A stretch of DNA of 64,000 nucleotides from Actinokineospora sp. NBRC 105648 (GCF_030269645.1 NZ_BSTR01000030.1:28799-92798), one strand, 5' to 3'. Positions 1 through 10,110 are shown, counted from the stretch's first letter. The notes: generated from the letters alone by a model not told the origin. Numbers and translations: made by a program.

Positions 1-600
1 GTGCAGCACCGACACCGGGGCGGTCTCCCAGCCCAGCGTCAGGTAGCACTCGTCGGACACCACGATGGTGCCGCGTTCGCGGGCCCACTCGACCACCTTG
101 CGCAGGTGTTCCACGGGGAGCACGCGCCCGGTCGGGTTCGACGGCGAGTTGAGCCAGATCAGCGACGGCGCCGCTGGCCCGAGGGCCACCAGCCCGTCCG
201 AGCGCACCAGCGTGGCCTTGGCCAGCCGGGCGCCGACCTCGTAGGTCGGGTACGCCAGCTCCGGGATCACCAGCGACGTGGCACCCAGCAGCGTCGGCAG
301 CCAGGCCACCAGCTCCTTGGAGCCGATCGTCGGCAAGACCGCGTCCTGGTCTATGCCGACGACACCGTGGCGCCGCTCCAGCGCCGCCACCGCGGCGGCG
401 CGCAGCTCCGGGATGCCGTGCGTGGTGGGGTAGCCCGGCATCTCCGCGGCCGCCCCCAAGGCCGCCTGGACGAGCGGCGGCACCGGGTCGACCGGGGTGC
501 CGACCGACAGGTCGACGACGCCGCCCGGGTGCGAGCGCGCCCGGGCGGCGTGGTCGGCCAACAGGTCCCAGGGGAAGTCCGGCAGGTCGGGGAAGGTCAT
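1..600 (-). CDS. dapC: succinyldiaminopimelate transaminase DapC, N-terminal part (cut by window start)
   Basis: Fold-type I PLP aminotransferase; the gene starts at ATG 600 on the minus strand and runs off the left edge, so only the first 200 residues are visible. Readable features are a '[11 protein letters not shown]' N-terminal segment, '[14 protein letters not shown]', '[10 protein letters not shown]' and 'VSDECY', all typical of the actinobacterial DapC branch that transfers an amino group from glutamate in the lysine/diaminopimelate pathway. The catalytic lysine lies outside the window. Its ATG overlaps the stop of the upstream ferredoxin gene, so the two are very probably co-transcribed, as in mycobacteria (family knowledge). 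Another class I aminotransferase is possible, but the ferredoxin neighbour favours DapC. Confidence 0.85.
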   Translation of the reverse strand, partial: MTFPDLPDFPWDLLADHAARARSHPGGVVDLSVGTPVDPVPPLVQAALGAAAEMPGYPTTHGIPELRAAAVAALERRHGVVGIDQDAVLPTIGSKELVAWLPTLLGATSLVIPELAYPTYEVGARLAKATLVRSDGLVALGPAAPSLIWLNSPSNPTGRVLPVEHLRKVVEWARERGTIVVSDECYLTLGWETAPVSVLH

Positions 601-917
601 TCGCCCCGCGGGTCGAGCGCCTTCACCCAGTCCGGGTCGGCGCTGACCTTGCCCGCCTTCGACGCGCCACCGGGCGAACCGAGGTCGTTGAAGAAGTCCA
701 CGTTGGCCTTGGTGTAGGCCGACCACTGCTCGGGGACGTCGTCCTCGTAGTAGATGGCCTCCACCGGGCAGACCGGTTCGCAGGCACCGCAGTCCACGCA
801 CTCGTCGGGGTGGATGTAGAGCATCCGGTCGCCCTCGTAGATGCAGTCGACGGGGCACTCCTCGATGCAGGCCTTGTCGAGAAGATCGACGCAGGGCTCG
901 GCGATCACGTAGGTCAC
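597..917 (-). CDS. fdxA: 7Fe ferredoxin
   Basis: A 106-residue soluble electron carrier. Cysteines lie in two clusters: an N-terminal set in '[10 protein letters not shown]' and a '[15 protein letters not shown]' block giving the CxxCxxCxxxCP 4Fe-4S motif. This is the usual actinobacterial 3Fe-4S/4Fe-4S ferredoxin. I chose GTG 917, which begins 'TYVIAEPC' in the family's usual place and has GGAG a few bases upstream; an ATG at 938 would add seven residues that are really the ribosome-binding site. The stop overlaps the dapC start. Likely partners include P450s and the FAD reductase near 59.2 kb, but that is inference. Confidence 0.93.
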   Translation of the reverse strand: MTYVIAEPCVDLLDKACIEECPVDCIYEGDRMLYIHPDECVDCGACEPVCPVEAIYYEDDVPEQWSAYTKANVDFFNDLGSPGGASKAGKVSADPDWVKALDPRGE

Positions 918-1070
918 TGCGCTCTCCTGCTCCTTCATGGTGTTCGGCGCGCACTCGGGAAGATGCGCGACAGCCACCAGTATCGCCCGTCCGCTCTGGG
1001 GGCACGCACCCGGTGCCGCATAGCTCACATACCGGTACGGCCTGATAGGGGGTGTCGGCAGACTCCGGGG

Positions 1071-1787
1071 GTGGGCAGTGTTGACGTTCTGGAGCAGGTG
1101 TGTGCGGACGCGTGGCCGCCAGTGGTCCAGCGCGCGCTCGGCGGGTGGCGGTTGCGCGCGTCGGGAGGCTACACCGGTCGCGCGAACAGTGCGCTGACCA
1201 GCGGGGATCCTGGTCTGCCCGGCCCGGCGGCGCTGGCCGAGGTGATCCACTTCGCGCGGCGGCACGAGATCCGGCCGTACGCGCAGGTCGTCGTTGGTTC
1301 ACCCTGGGAGAGCGTGCTGTCGCAGGCGGGTTGGTCGGTGAATCTGGCACACCCCAAAGGCGCAGAGTCGGCAGTGCTGTCGGCGCCTCTTAGCGCTGAC
1401 GGCTGCGGGGCGACCGTCTACGACAATCCGCCGCCGGGCTGGCTCGAAGTAGCGGTGCGCGGTCCGGTTTCGGAGAACCAGCGCCAGATCCTCACCGGAG
1501 GTCCGAAGGTGGGGTTCGCGTCGATCGCTTGCGGCGGTGAGATCGCGGGAGTCGCGCGCGGATGCGTGGTCGGTACCTGGCTGCACATCGCGGTGTTGGA
1601 AGTACGGCAGGAGTACCGCCGCCGGGGTCTTGGCCGTCAACTGCTCTCGGACCTGGACACCTGGGCAGCGCAAGAGGGCGCTACCGACAGGGTCTTGCAG
1701 GTGTCCGTGGACAACGAGGTAGCGCTAGGGATCTACCAAGACCTCGGTTACGCGGAGTCGCACCGGTACCGCTACTGGGCTCCGTGA
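1071..1787 (+). CDS. GNAT-family N-acetyltransferase
   Basis: A 238-residue protein with a C-terminal acetyl-CoA binding fold at about residues 140-235: '[10 protein letters not shown]' is the pyrophosphate-binding Q/RxxGxG loop, and '[13 protein letters not shown]' is the usual last helix and strand. The N-terminal half is less conserved, as in two-domain actinobacterial GNATs. The substrate is unknown. The start is set at GTG 1071 because anything further upstream runs into the divergent ferredoxin promoter; its ribosome-binding site is weak, so the start is moderate confidence. Its last 16 bases overlap the end of the convergent gene at 1772-2596. Confidence 0.8.
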   Translation: MGSVDVLEQVCADAWPPVVQRALGGWRLRASGGYTGRANSALTSGDPGLPGPAALAEVIHFARRHEIRPYAQVVVGSPWESVLSQAGWSVNLAHPKGAESAVLSAPLSADGCGATVYDNPPPGWLEVAVRGPVSENQRQILTGGPKVGFASIACGGEIAGVARGCVVGTWLHIAVLEVRQEYRRRGLGRQLLSDLDTWAAQEGATDRVLQVSVDNEVALGIYQDLGYAESHRYRYWAP

Positions 1788-2596
1788 GCGTCCAGCCACT
1801 TGCGGCCCTTCTTGGCTGCGCGCTTCAACGCGCTGCGCTCGCCGAAGTAGTCCGCGGCCATCCCGACGACCGGCAGCACACCGATCGCCTTGTGGTAGAA
1901 GCGACCCTGCGGCCGCTTGTCCAGTTCCTCGCCCAGGCCCCACAGGGTGCGGCCGAAGCGCAGCAGCGTGCGGCCCGCGGCCTTGACGGTGATCTTCCCG
2001 TGCCGCTTCTCCGACTCGTCGAGCTCGGCCGTCAGCTCCGCGGTGGCGGCGTCCTCCTGCTCGTCGGTGAGGTCGTCGCCGTGGCCCGAGGCCAGCCGCA
2101 GGTCGATGTCGCGGTCGAAGAGCACCTTGGCGATCAACTGCACCCGAACGGCGTTGTCGGTGACACCGTGCTCGGCGGCCAGCGCGGAGAGCACGAGGCC
2201 CTGACCCGCGGTGGCCAGCGTGTCCTGGATCGGCAGCCGGTCGGCGAGCGCGCCGCCGAGGCCGGGCACCGAGGCCAGCAGCACGGTGAACCGGCCGACC
2301 CGGTTGACCCACCAGTCGTCCCGGGCGGCGACGCTCATCGAGTTCCACGCCGTGGTGCCCGGGACCTTGACGCTCTCCAGCCCGTCGAGCAGCTTCTCGC
2401 GCAGCGACCGGTCGACCTTGGCCAGCTCGACCGCGTCCTCGGTCTCGGCGGGCGACTTGTCCGCGTGCGCCGGCAGCACCCGCCGGACCAGGCCGAACGG
2501 GTCGGACGTGCGCAGCGCGCCGAGCATCGGCGTGGTGGCCCGCACGAACGGGCGCAGCACGGTCACCACCTGCCGGTCGGTGATCGACTCAGCCAT
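1772..2596 (-). CDS. conserved hypothetical protein, possibly EcsC-like
   Basis: A 274-residue protein without a signal peptide or a convincing transmembrane helix. It has a glycine-rich segment ('SVPGLGGALADRLPI') and a charged C terminus ending in a basic 'LKRAAKKGRKW' stretch. The central 'TLATAGQGLVLSALAAEHGV' and the late 'AIGVLPVVGMAADY' recall EcsC-like proteins, but I cannot confirm this by eye. It overlaps by 8 bp the upstream membrane-protein gene, so it forms a mshB-membrane protein-this gene operon. Function unknown. Confidence 0.72.
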   Translation of the reverse strand: MAESITDRQVVTVLRPFVRATTPMLGALRTSDPFGLVRRVLPAHADKSPAETEDAVELAKVDRSLREKLLDGLESVKVPGTTAWNSMSVAARDDWWVNRVGRFTVLLASVPGLGGALADRLPIQDTLATAGQGLVLSALAAEHGVTDNAVRVQLIAKVLFDRDIDLRLASGHGDDLTDEQEDAATAELTAELDESEKRHGKITVKAAGRTLLRFGRTLWGLGEELDKRPQGRFYHKAIGVLPVVGMAADYFGERSALKRAAKKGRKWLDAHGAQ

Positions 2597-2993
2597 CCTG
2601 GCCCTCCTCGGCGGTCAACGAGCGGGCCAGCACGTCGCCGATCTTGACCGTCGCCGGGAACGCCCCGGCGGCGAGCAGCAGCAGCGTGCGCCAGTCCGCG
2701 ATCACGACCACGTCCCCGCCGGGCCCGACCACGACGAAGACGAACAGCGTCGCGAGCCACACGTACAGCGGTCCGCCCGCGAAGGCGGCCTTGGCCTTGA
2801 TCCGCCCTGCTCTTACCACCAGCCAGGGGAGGGTGAAACCGGCGAGCAGCACGGTGATCGGGAACTGGATGTCGCCGAGCTTGGGCAGCACCGTCCCGTC
2901 CAGGCGCAGCGGCAGGTAGAACAGCTCGACCAGGGCGAGCGCCACGCTCGTCGCCAGCAGCCCGGCGTAGCGCAGGCGCTCGCTGGGCGTCAC
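2589..2993 (-). CDS. small membrane protein next to mshB
   Basis: A 134-residue protein with about four hydrophobic segments: residues 10-27, 43-60, 72-92 and 100-115. It starts with an ATGA overlap on the mshB stop. A small conserved membrane gene is also found beside mshB in mycobacteria (Rv1171, from memory), which suggests a conserved partner, but no function is known. There are no catalytic motifs. Confidence 0.78.
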   Translation of the reverse strand: MTPSERLRYAGLLATSVALALVELFYLPLRLDGTVLPKLGDIQFPITVLLAGFTLPWLVVRAGRIKAKAAFAGGPLYVWLATLFVFVVVGPGGDVVVIADWRTLLLLAAGAFPATVKIGDVLARSLTAEEGQDG

Positions 2994-3865
2994 CGGTCAG
3001 CGCCCACGTGCTCGACCGGGGCGAGGCCGCCGAAGACGTCCGACTCGATCGACTCCGCGGGGCGCTCGCCCGCGAGCACGTAGTACTCGTGGTCGACCAC
3101 CGGTTGGGCGATGCCGTTGGACAGCGCGTAGCTGTGCCGCCCGTCCTGGCCCTGCCAGACGGTGACCTGGGTGGCGTGCGCGCGCAGCGCCCGCAGCTTG
3201 GCGGGCAGGTGGTCGCCAATGGCGACCGAGGTGGTGATCCCGCCGTCGTCGACCACCGGCAGCTCACCCGGCGTGGGCAGCCGCCAGGGCAGCCCGGCGG
3301 TGTGCGCGAGGTCGGCGACGCCCGCCTCGACGGCCTGCTTGGAGACCACGGCGTAGTAGAGCCGGGCGACCTCGGGGACGCGCGTGACCGCGGCGGCGGT
3401 GATCTCGTGCGCGCGGATGTGGTCGGGGTGGCCGTAGCCGCCGTCGGGGCCGTAGGTGACCACGACCTGCGGGCGGACGTCGTGCAGGATCGCGGCGAGC
3501 GCGTCGGTCTGCTCGGCGAGCGAACCCGAGGCGAACGCGCGCGGGTGGGCGTTGGCGGCGGTGTCGACCATGCCGGAGTCGCGCCAGCGGCCCATGCCGC
3601 CCAGGTAGCGGTGGTCGGAGACGCCGAGCGCGGCGCACGCGGCGCGCAGCTCGCCCACCCGGTAGCCGCCGAGCTGGTCGGCCGCGGCCGCGCCGAGCTG
3701 GGCCAGCGAGTCGGGGATGATCTCGCCCTCCTCGCCCAGGGTGCAGGTGACCAGGGTCACCTGGACACCGGCGGCGGCGTAGCGGGCGATCGTCCCGCCG
3801 GTCCAGAGGCTCTCGTCGTCCGGGTGGGCGTGCACGAGCAGCAGTCGTGGTGGGGCTGTCAGCAT
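2990..3865 (-). CDS. mshB: N-acetyl-1-D-myo-inositol-2-amino-2-deoxy-alpha-D-glucopyranoside deacetylase MshB
   Basis: A 291-residue zinc deacetylase of the LmbE/PIG-L family that removes acetate from GlcNAc-inositol in mycothiol biosynthesis. The metal site is visible as 'HAHPDDES' near residue 12 and 'YGHPDHIRAHE' near residue 145; the 'HPDD' aspartate is the general base. 'GRWRDSGM' is the mycobacterial-type substrate loop. Length matches the family (about 300). The start at ATG 3865 is followed by a short hydrophobic strand that leads straight into the active site. It heads a three-gene operon and lies 30 bases beyond the terminator hairpin at 3895-3930. Confidence 0.93.
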   Translation of the reverse strand: MLTAPPRLLLVHAHPDDESLWTGGTIARYAAAGVQVTLVTCTLGEEGEIIPDSLAQLGAAAADQLGGYRVGELRAACAALGVSDHRYLGGMGRWRDSGMVDTAANAHPRAFASGSLAEQTDALAAILHDVRPQVVVTYGPDGGYGHPDHIRAHEITAAAVTRVPEVARLYYAVVSKQAVEAGVADLAHTAGLPWRLPTPGELPVVDDGGITTSVAIGDHLPAKLRALRAHATQVTVWQGQDGRHSYALSNGIAQPVVDHEYYVLAGERPAESIESDVFGGLAPVEHVGADR

Positions 3866-3894
3866 CTCGGGTTCAGCCTAAGCACGAGTAGGGC

Positions 3895-3930
3895 GATGCC
3901 GGTGCGCGGGCCAGGCCGCGCACCGGCATC
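3895..3930 (-). terminator. intergenic hairpin after the opp operon
   Basis: A perfect 15-bp inverted repeat (3895-3909 with 3916-3930, core GCCGGTGCGCGG) around a 6-nt loop. It lies between the end of oppF and the mshB start, where it would end the opp transcript and insulate mshB. There is no T-run, as is common in actinomycetes. Confidence 0.75.
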
Positions 3931-3994
3931 GTCAGGTCCATGACGGGGCACGGGCCCCTGGCGGACGAACCCTACTACGACGCGGATCACACCT

Positions 3995-5041
3995 TTACGG
4001 CAGAACGCTGCGCTCCTCGGCGAAGTGGCACGCCGAGGCCGTCGCGCCGTGGCGCACCAGCGGGGGCTCCTGCACCGCGCAGATCTCCTGCGCCTTCCAG
4101 CACCGCGTGCGGAACCGGCACCCCGACGGCGGGGACACCGGGCTGGGCACGTCGCCGGTCAGCACGATGCGCTTGCGCTGCCGCTCCTGCCGCGGGTCGG
4201 GCACCGGCACCGCGGACAGCAGCGCCTGGGTGTACGGGTGGCTGGGCCGGTTGTAGATGGCCTCCCGCTCGCCGATCTCGACGATCTTGCCCAGGTACAT
4301 CACCGCGACCCGGTGCGAGATGTGCCGCACCACCGACAGGTCGTGCGCGACGAACAGGTACGCCAGACCCAGCCGCTGCTGCAGCTCCTCGAGCAGGTTG
4401 ACCACGCCCGCCTGCACCGAGACGTCCAGCGCGGACACCGGCTCGTCGAGCACGATCATCTTCGGGTCCAGCGCGAGCGCCCGGGCGATGCCGATGCGCT
4501 GGCGCTGACCGCCGGAGAACTCGTGCGGGTAGCGGTTGCGGTGCTCGGGGTTGAGCCCGACCAGCTCCAGCAGCTGGTCGACCCGGTGCTGCACGGCCTT
4601 GTCGTTCTCGCCGACGCCGTGGATCCGCAGCGGCTCGGCGACCACGTCGTTGACCTGCCAGCGCGGGTCGAGCGAGGCGTACGGGTCCTGGAAGACGATC
4701 TGCAGGTCGCGCCGCAGCGGGCGCATCTGGTTCGCCGAGAGCTTGGTCAGCTCGCGGCCCTCGAACCGCACCGAGCCCGAGGTGGGCTTGTGCAGCTGCA
4801 GGATGGCCCGGCCGGTGGTGGACTTGCCGCAGCCGGACTCGCCGACCAGGCCGAGCGTCTCGCCGCGGCGCAGCTCGAAGCTGACCCCGGACACCGCCTG
4901 GACCTGCCCGACGGTCCGCGGGATGATCCCGCCGCCGCGCACCGGGAACTCCTTGACCAGCTCCTCCACGGCGAGCAGCGGGACGTCCCGCTCGGGGGCG
5001 GCGTGCCGCCCCGGCTCGGGCGCGGTGTGGGTGTTCGTCAT
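3995..5041 (-). CDS. oppF: oligopeptide/dipeptide ABC transporter, second ATPase (OppF/DppF type)
   Basis: A 348-residue ATPase. Walker A is '[10 protein letters not shown]' near residue 60, Q-loop '[13 protein letters not shown]', signature 'SGGQRQR', Walker B 'MIVLDEP'. The C-terminal oligo_HPY domain has a cysteine-containing 'GCRFRTRCW' motif seen in OppD/F proteins. The true ATG is at 5041, overlapping the oppD stop. It acts as a heterodimer with OppD to energise peptide uptake through OppB/C. It is the last gene of the operon; a hairpin follows. Confidence 0.93.
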   Translation of the reverse strand: MTNTHTAPEPGRHAAPERDVPLLAVEELVKEFPVRGGGIIPRTVGQVQAVSGVSFELRRGETLGLVGESGCGKSTTGRAILQLHKPTSGSVRFEGRELTKLSANQMRPLRRDLQIVFQDPYASLDPRWQVNDVVAEPLRIHGVGENDKAVQHRVDQLLELVGLNPEHRNRYPHEFSGGQRQRIGIARALALDPKMIVLDEPVSALDVSVQAGVVNLLEELQQRLGLAYLFVAHDLSVVRHISHRVAVMYLGKIVEIGEREAIYNRPSHPYTQALLSAVPVPDPRQERQRKRIVLTGDVPSPVSPPSGCRFRTRCWKAQEICAVQEPPLVRHGATASACHFAEERSVLP

Positions 5042-6189
5042 GAGTGGGGGCCTTCCTGCACACGCAGCTCGACCGTGTGCGCGTCGGCGGCGACCGGCAT
5101 GTCCGGGTCCGCCTCGACCAGCGCGGCCGGGTTCTCGATGACGCCGATCTCCTCGTGCTCGAACAGCGACTGCGGCCTGCGCAGACCGGCCAGGTGCTGC
5201 CAGCGGTGGCACCGGGTGGTGTGGTCGCCGCGCTCGGCGGCCAGCAGCGGCGGCTCCGCGGTGCGGCACTGGTCGACCACCAGCGGGCAGCGCGGGGAGA
5301 ACGCGCAGCCGGTCGGCAGGTTGATCAGCGACGGCGGCGTCCCGGTGATCGGGGTGAGCCGCTTGCCCAGGCTGGCCGGGTTGGGCAGCGAGCCGAGCAG
5401 GCCGACGGTGTAGGGCATCCGGGGGTGGTCGAAGACCTCCTCGACCGGGCCGGACTCGACCACGGTGCCGCCGTACATGACCTGCACCCGGTCGACCATG
5501 CCCGCCACCACGCCGAGGTCGTGGGTGATCATGATGATCCCCGCGTCGGTCTCGTCGCGGATGGTCAGCAGGGTCTCCAGGATCTGCGCCTGCACGGTGA
5601 CGTCGAGCGCGGTGGTCGGCTCGTCGGCGATGATCACGTCCGGGTCGTTGATGATCGCCATCGCGATCACCACCCGCTGCCGCATGCCGCCGGAGAACTC
5701 GTGCGGGTACTGCGAGGCGCGCCGGTCGGGCTGCGGGATGCCGACCAGCTCGAGGGCCTCGATCGCCTTGGCCCAGGCCGCCTTCTTGGAGACGGCGTGG
5801 TGCGCCCGGTAGGCCTCGGAGAGCTGCCAACCGATCGTGTAGACCGGGTTCAGCGAGGTCATCGGGTCCTGGAAGATCATCGCCACGCCGTTGTTGCGCA
5901 CCGACATCATGTCCTTGTAGGACAGCCCGACGAGCTCGCGGTCGCGGTAGCGGATCGAGCCGGTGACCTTGGCGCTGCCGGGCAGCAGGCCCATCACCGC
6001 CATCGAGGACACCGACTTGCCGGAGCCGGACTCGCCGACGATGCCGAGCACCTCGCGCGGGCGCAGGACGTAGGAGACCTCGCGGACGGCGCGCACGTTG
6101 CCGTCGTCGGTCGGGAAGGTCACCGAGAGGTTCTCGACCGAGAGCACGGCGTCGGTGCGCACGGGCCGCTGCTGGATCGCACTGCTCAT
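5038..6189 (-). CDS. oppD: oligopeptide/dipeptide ABC transporter, first ATPase (OppD/DppD type)
   Basis: A 383-residue ATPase with Walker A '[10 protein letters not shown]', Q-loop '[13 protein letters not shown]' (the SLNPV form is typical of OppD), signature 'SGGMRQR' and Walker B '[12 protein letters not shown]'. The C-terminal oligo_HPY domain includes 'GCAFSPRCP'. It shares one base with the oppC stop and ATGA with the oppF start, so translation is probably coupled along the operon. Confidence 0.93.
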   Translation of the reverse strand: MSSAIQQRPVRTDAVLSVENLSVTFPTDDGNVRAVREVSYVLRPREVLGIVGESGSGKSVSSMAVMGLLPGSAKVTGSIRYRDRELVGLSYKDMMSVRNNGVAMIFQDPMTSLNPVYTIGWQLSEAYRAHHAVSKKAAWAKAIEALELVGIPQPDRRASQYPHEFSGGMRQRVVIAMAIINDPDVIIADEPTTALDVTVQAQILETLLTIRDETDAGIIMITHDLGVVAGMVDRVQVMYGGTVVESGPVEEVFDHPRMPYTVGLLGSLPNPASLGKRLTPITGTPPSLINLPTGCAFSPRCPLVVDQCRTAEPPLLAAERGDHTTRCHRWQHLAGLRRPQSLFEHEEIGVIENPAALVEADPDMPVAADAHTVELRVQEGPHS

Positions 6190-7142
6190 CAGGCACGCAC
6201 CTTCGTCTGCCTCGGGTCGAACGCGTCGCGCAGGCCGTCACCGATGAAGTTCACCGCGAGCGAGAGCAGCACGATGATCACGAACGGGCCCCAGAACAGC
6301 CACGGCCGGTTGGTGATCTGCGAGTAGTTCTCGTTGATGATCAACCCGAGCGAGGTGTCCGGCGACTGCACGCCGAGCCCGATGAACGAGAGCGCGGCCT
6401 CCGAGAGCACCGCGGTGGCCACCGCGAGCGTGGTGTTCACGGTGATCGTGCCGACCATGTTGGGCACCAGGTGCCGGAAGATGATCCACCGGGTCTTGGC
6501 GCCCGCGGCCCGGGCAGCCTCGATGAACTCGCGCTGGGCCAGCGAGAGCGTCTCGCCGCGGGTGATCCGGGCGATGGTCATCCAGGCGAACGCGGCGAGG
6601 ATGAACGCCACGGTGTACCAGCTGCCGCTGAGCGCGCGGACCAGGATGGCGGCCACCGCGATCTGCGGGATGATCAGCATCAGGTCGGTGAACCGGCTGA
6701 TCACGCTGTCCACCGCGCCGCGCAGGTAGCCCGCGAGCGCGCCCAGCACGACCCCGACCAGGGTCGAGCCCAGGGCCACGACCAGCGCGATCTGCACCGA
6801 CAGGCGGGTGCCCACGATGAGCTGGGCGAGCATGTCCTTGCCGGTCTGGATGGTGCCCAGCGGGTGCGCCCCGCTCGGCGGCAGGTAGCCGCGGCTGCGG
6901 GTGTCCTCGACCGAGACGGTCCAGAACAGCGGGCCGAGGAAGCCGAACGCGCAGATCAGCAGGAACACGACCAGCGCGGCGACGGCGAGCCGGTGCCGGA
7001 AGAACCGGCGCAGGATCAGCGTGCTCTGCTTGCGGGCCTTGGTGGCGTCGAACTCGCTGCCCTTGGCGACGGTGGGGGATCCCGCGGCGGGCAGCCCGGT
7101 GGGCTGCAGCGGGTTCAGTACGGGGGACGGGTCGCTAGGCAA
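6189..7142 (-). CDS. oppC: oligopeptide/dipeptide ABC permease OppC
   Basis: A 317-residue inner-membrane permease. A cytoplasmic N terminus of about 50 residues is followed by a first helix ('[18 protein letters not shown]') and five more in the BPD_transp_1 domain. The EAA loop is near residue 225 ('[20 protein letters not shown]'), and the C terminus '[14 protein letters not shown]' is diagnostic of OppC/DppC. It overlaps oppB by 8 bp. Confidence 0.93.
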   Translation of the reverse strand: MPSDPSPVLNPLQPTGLPAAGSPTVAKGSEFDATKARKQSTLILRRFFRHRLAVAALVVFLLICAFGFLGPLFWTVSVEDTRSRGYLPPSGAHPLGTIQTGKDMLAQLIVGTRLSVQIALVVALGSTLVGVVLGALAGYLRGAVDSVISRFTDLMLIIPQIAVAAILVRALSGSWYTVAFILAAFAWMTIARITRGETLSLAQREFIEAARAAGAKTRWIIFRHLVPNMVGTITVNTTLAVATAVLSEAALSFIGLGVQSPDTSLGLIINENYSQITNRPWLFWGPFVIIVLLSLAVNFIGDGLRDAFDPRQTKVRA

Positions 7143-8133
7143 GGCGGATCCTCGGGTCGAGGAAGCCGTACATGATGTCGGCCACCAGGTTGAACACGAC
7201 GACCAGCGAGGCGGTGACCATCAGCCAGCCCATCAGCATGTACGGGTCGAAGGTGCGGATGGACTGCACCAGCAGGTTGCCCATGCCCTTCCAGCCGAAG
7301 ACCGTCTCGGTGATGATCGCCCCGGAGAACAGCGCCGCGGCGTTGATCGAGAACAGCGTGCTCACCGGGATCAGCGCGTTGCGGAACGCGTGCCGGAAGA
7401 TGACCCGCCGCTGCGAGATGCCCTTGGCCCGCGCGGTGCGCACGTAGTCGGAGTTCAGCGTCTCCAGCATCGAGGCGCGCTGGAAGCGGCTGTAGGCGGC
7501 GAAGCTGATCAGGGTGAGGCTCAACGTCGGGAGCAGGTAGGTCCCGGTGTACTGGAACACCTGCTCGCCGAAGGAGCCCTTGAACCCGCCCGCGGCCGGG
7601 CTCACGGTGCTCAGCCACCGGTCCAGGCCCATGCTCTCGAGCAGGTTGTTGAACTTGATGCCGTAGGTCTTGAGGATGACCGCGACGCACACGATGGGCA
7701 TCGAGAACATCAGGAAGGCCGTCGAGGTGGCCAGGTAGTCGAAGATCGAGTACTGCTTGACCGCGGCCAGCACGCCGACCGAGACGCCCAGCACGATGGC
7801 CAGCAGCTCGGCGCCGACGACCAGCCGGGCGGTGATCCACAGCGCCCGCATGACCGAGTCGAAGATGTCCACCTTGGCCTGGCCGAGCGCGATGCTCTGG
7901 CCCCAGTCGCCCTGCAGGAAGTCGACCAGCCACTTCCAGTACCGGACGATGATGGGCTGGTCCAGCCCCAGGCTGATCTCCAGGTCGCGGATCTGCTGGG
8001 CGGTCACGCCCGGCTTGGCCCGCAGCTCGCCGATCGGGTTGCCCGCGGCGGCGACGAGGAAGAACGCGGCGATGCTGCCGATCAGCAGGATCGGTATCGA
8101 GATCAGCAGCCGTCGAATGATGTAGCGAATCAC
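7135..8133 (-). CDS. oppB: oligopeptide/dipeptide ABC permease OppB
   Basis: A 332-residue permease. The first helix at residues 8-30 follows 'MIRYIIRRLL', the hallmark N terminus of OppB/DppB. A periplasmic segment carries 'LGLDQPIIVRYWKWLVDFL'. The EAA motif is near residue 225 ('DYVRTARAKGISQRRVIFRH'), and it ends with '[11 protein letters not shown]'. It is separated from oppA by 165 bp holding a strong hairpin. Confidence 0.93.
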   Translation of the reverse strand: MIRYIIRRLLISIPILLIGSIAAFFLVAAAGNPIGELRAKPGVTAQQIRDLEISLGLDQPIIVRYWKWLVDFLQGDWGQSIALGQAKVDIFDSVMRALWITARLVVGAELLAIVLGVSVGVLAAVKQYSIFDYLATSTAFLMFSMPIVCVAVILKTYGIKFNNLLESMGLDRWLSTVSPAAGGFKGSFGEQVFQYTGTYLLPTLSLTLISFAAYSRFQRASMLETLNSDYVRTARAKGISQRRVIFRHAFRNALIPVSTLFSINAAALFSGAIITETVFGWKGMGNLLVQSIRTFDPYMLMGWLMVTASLVVVFNLVADIMYGFLDPRIRLA

Positions 8134-8224
8134 GAAGAGCTCCTCGGTGGGGTCCCAGGCTGCCTGGTGGGCGGCGCGGTGTTCCCTGATCCCGCCAGTG
8201 TGCCTCCGGCGTGCTCAGGTACCC

Positions 8225-8263
8225 AAGCGAAGGGGCCGGACTCCTGGTCCGGCCCCTTCGCTT
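8225..8263 (-). terminator. oppA-oppB intergenic hairpin (partial terminator)
   Basis: A perfect 16-bp inverted repeat (8225-8240 with 8248-8263, core GAAGGGGCCGGA) around a 7-nt loop, between the oppA stop and the oppB start. Hairpins here are known to stop part of the transcription, or protect the upstream RNA, so that the binding protein is made in excess over the membrane parts; applying that here is inference. Confidence 0.7.
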
Positions 8264-8298
8264 GTCGACCAGTCAGCCGCCTGGCGCGGCAGGGCCGA

Positions 8299-10110
8299 TC
8301 AAGAGGTCTTGACCCACTCGTTGGCGTTCCAGAGTGCGCCGTTGTAGGACTGGAAGAAGACCTTGTCGATGCCCTTGAACGCCCACATGTTGGGCAGCTG
8401 GTAGAGCGGCAGCGAGTAGTTGTCCTCAGCCATCAGCTTGTCGGCCTCCTGGAAGGACTTGCGGGCCGCCGCCTCGTCGAGGTTGCTGACCGCGTCCTTG
8501 TAGGCCGCGTCGACCTTCGGGTTGCCGTAGTTCGACCAGTTCTGGCCGCCACCGGTCGAGTAGATCGACTGCTGGCTGGACTTGAACGGCGCCGAGGACC
8601 AGGCGAACAGCGCGATGTCGTAGTCGCCCTGGCTCACCCGGGTGTCGAGGAAGTTCGGGTCGGTGTCGTCGACGATCTCGATGCCCGCGCCCTTGCACTG
8701 CGACTGGATGAGCTCGACGGTCTGCTTGCGCCGCGGGATGTCGGTGTGGCTGATCTTGATGGTCAGCTTGGCACCGCCCTTGGTCGCGAACCCGTCGCCA
8801 CCGATGGTGTAGCCGGCGCCCTCGAGGGTCTTCTTGGCCTCGGCGGCGTCGCCCTTGTACTGGACGTAGTTGTCGTTGTAGCCCTCTTCGGCCTGGAAGA
8901 ACACCAGCGAGCCGAGCGGCTTGGCCGTGTCGAGCACCGGCCGGATCAGCTTGTCGGCGAGCTCGTCGCGGTTCACGCACTGCATGAACGCCTTGCGGAC
9001 CGCGGCGTCGGAGAGGAACTTGTTCTTGAAGTTCAGGTCGAGGTGCTCGTAGGACAGGCCGTTGGAGGCACCGAAGGTCACGCCCTGCGAGGACAGGCCG
9101 CGCAGCCGCTCGGCGGCGTTGGCGTCGGGCTGGGCCATCGAGTTGACCTGGACCTCGCCGTTCTCCAGCGCCTGGGCCTGGGCAACCTGGTCGGAGATGC
9201 CGCGCAGCACGATCTTGGCCGGGCCGCCGGGCTTGCCCGCCCACTTCGGGTTGCGCTCCAGGGTCACCGAGTTGTTCTGCTCGAACGCGGTGAGCTGGTA
9301 CTGGGCCGAGGACGGCATCAGCTTCGCGTCGAAGCCGTTCCACTTGGTCTTCCAGAACTCGGCGACCTTGGCCAGCGCGGCCTGGTCACCACCGGTCGGC
9401 GTCAGCTTGGTGACGTCGGCGACCCCGGTCTCCTTCTCCAGGATGTGCGCGGGGAGCACGTCGCTGGAGACGCCGAAGAGGCCCTTGTAGTCCGGGTACG
9501 GCGTGCCGAAGGTGGTCACGACCTGGGTCGGGGTCTTGCACTCGACCTTGTCGATGAGCTCGTAGCCGGTGGTGCTCGCGGCGGTGAACAGGTCCTTGCC
9601 GTCGGCGCCCTTGGCCTTGCCGGTGGAGCTGAGCCAGTCCAGGTAGAAGTCGTCGCAGTCCCACGGCTCGCCGTCGGACCAGGAGATGCCCTGCTTGATG
9701 TTCCAGGTGACGACCTGCGGGGACTTGCTGGTCACCTCGACGGAGTCCATCACGTCCTTGTTGAGCAGGACCTTGTTGTTGCCGTCGAGCTTGTAGGCGC
9801 CCGAGAGCACCTGGCCGAGCGCGAACGTGTTGTACGAGTTGTTCGCGTCCGAGGTCTGGTTGTTGTACGCGGTGAAGGGGTTGTCGGTGGACACCACGAA
9901 GGTGTCGTTCGACTGGGTCACCTCGGGCGAGGTGTAGTTGTCGCCCGATTCGCCCTTCGCGATCGCCATGGCCGCGATGTCGCCGGTGGGCTCCTTGGCA
10001 CCCGTGCTGCCGCCGCCGCCGTCGCCAGTGGAGCCGCCACAGGCGCTCAGCACGAGCGACATCCCGGCGATTGCCGCGATTGCCGTCAGTGAGCTCTTCT
10101 TAATTGACAC
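8299..10110 (-). CDS. oppA: oligopeptide-binding lipoprotein OppA (SBP family 5)
   Basis: A 603-residue extracellular solute-binding protein. The signal peptide is 'SLTAIAAIAGMSLVLSAC', with lipobox LSAC at about residue 24, followed by a Gly/Ser-rich linker. SBP_bac_5 features include 'NIKQGISWSDGEPWDCDDF', and C-terminal 'YSLPLYQLPNMWAF'. It delivers peptides to OppBC. The start is GTG 10110 because AGGAGG lies four bases upstream; the GTG 15 bases further up would read through this site. It is the first gene of the operon and probably its most expressed. Confidence 0.92.
   Translation of the reverse strand: MSIKKSSLTAIAAIAGMSLVLSACGGSTGDGGGGSTGAKEPTGDIAAMAIAKGESGDNYTSPEVTQSNDTFVVSTDNPFTAYNNQTSDANNSYNTFALGQVLSGAYKLDGNNKVLLNKDVMDSVEVTSKSPQVVTWNIKQGISWSDGEPWDCDDFYLDWLSSTGKAKGADGKDLFTAASTTGYELIDKVECKTPTQVVTTFGTPYPDYKGLFGVSSDVLPAHILEKETGVADVTKLTPTGGDQAALAKVAEFWKTKWNGFDAKLMPSSAQYQLTAFEQNNSVTLERNPKWAGKPGGPAKIVLRGISDQVAQAQALENGEVQVNSMAQPDANAAERLRGLSSQGVTFGASNGLSYEHLDLNFKNKFLSDAAVRKAFMQCVNRDELADKLIRPVLDTAKPLGSLVFFQAEEGYNDNYVQYKGDAAEAKKTLEGAGYTIGGDGFATKGGAKLTIKISHTDIPRRKQTVELIQSQCKGAGIEIVDDTDPNFLDTRVSQGDYDIALFAWSSAPFKSSQQSIYSTGGGQNWSNYGNPKVDAAYKDAVSNLDEAAARKSFQEADKLMAEDNYSLPLYQLPNMWAFKGIDKVFFQSYNGALWNANEWVKTS

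Noticed and set aside
3995..6241. 748-codon frame spanning oppD and oppF
   Set aside because: Only the last 348 codons read as an ATPase (OppF); the earlier part is the wrong frame of oppD.
6901..10092. 1063-codon plus-strand frame
   Set aside because: Antisense to the oppC-oppB-oppA genes and crosses their intergenic gaps; low-complexity product.
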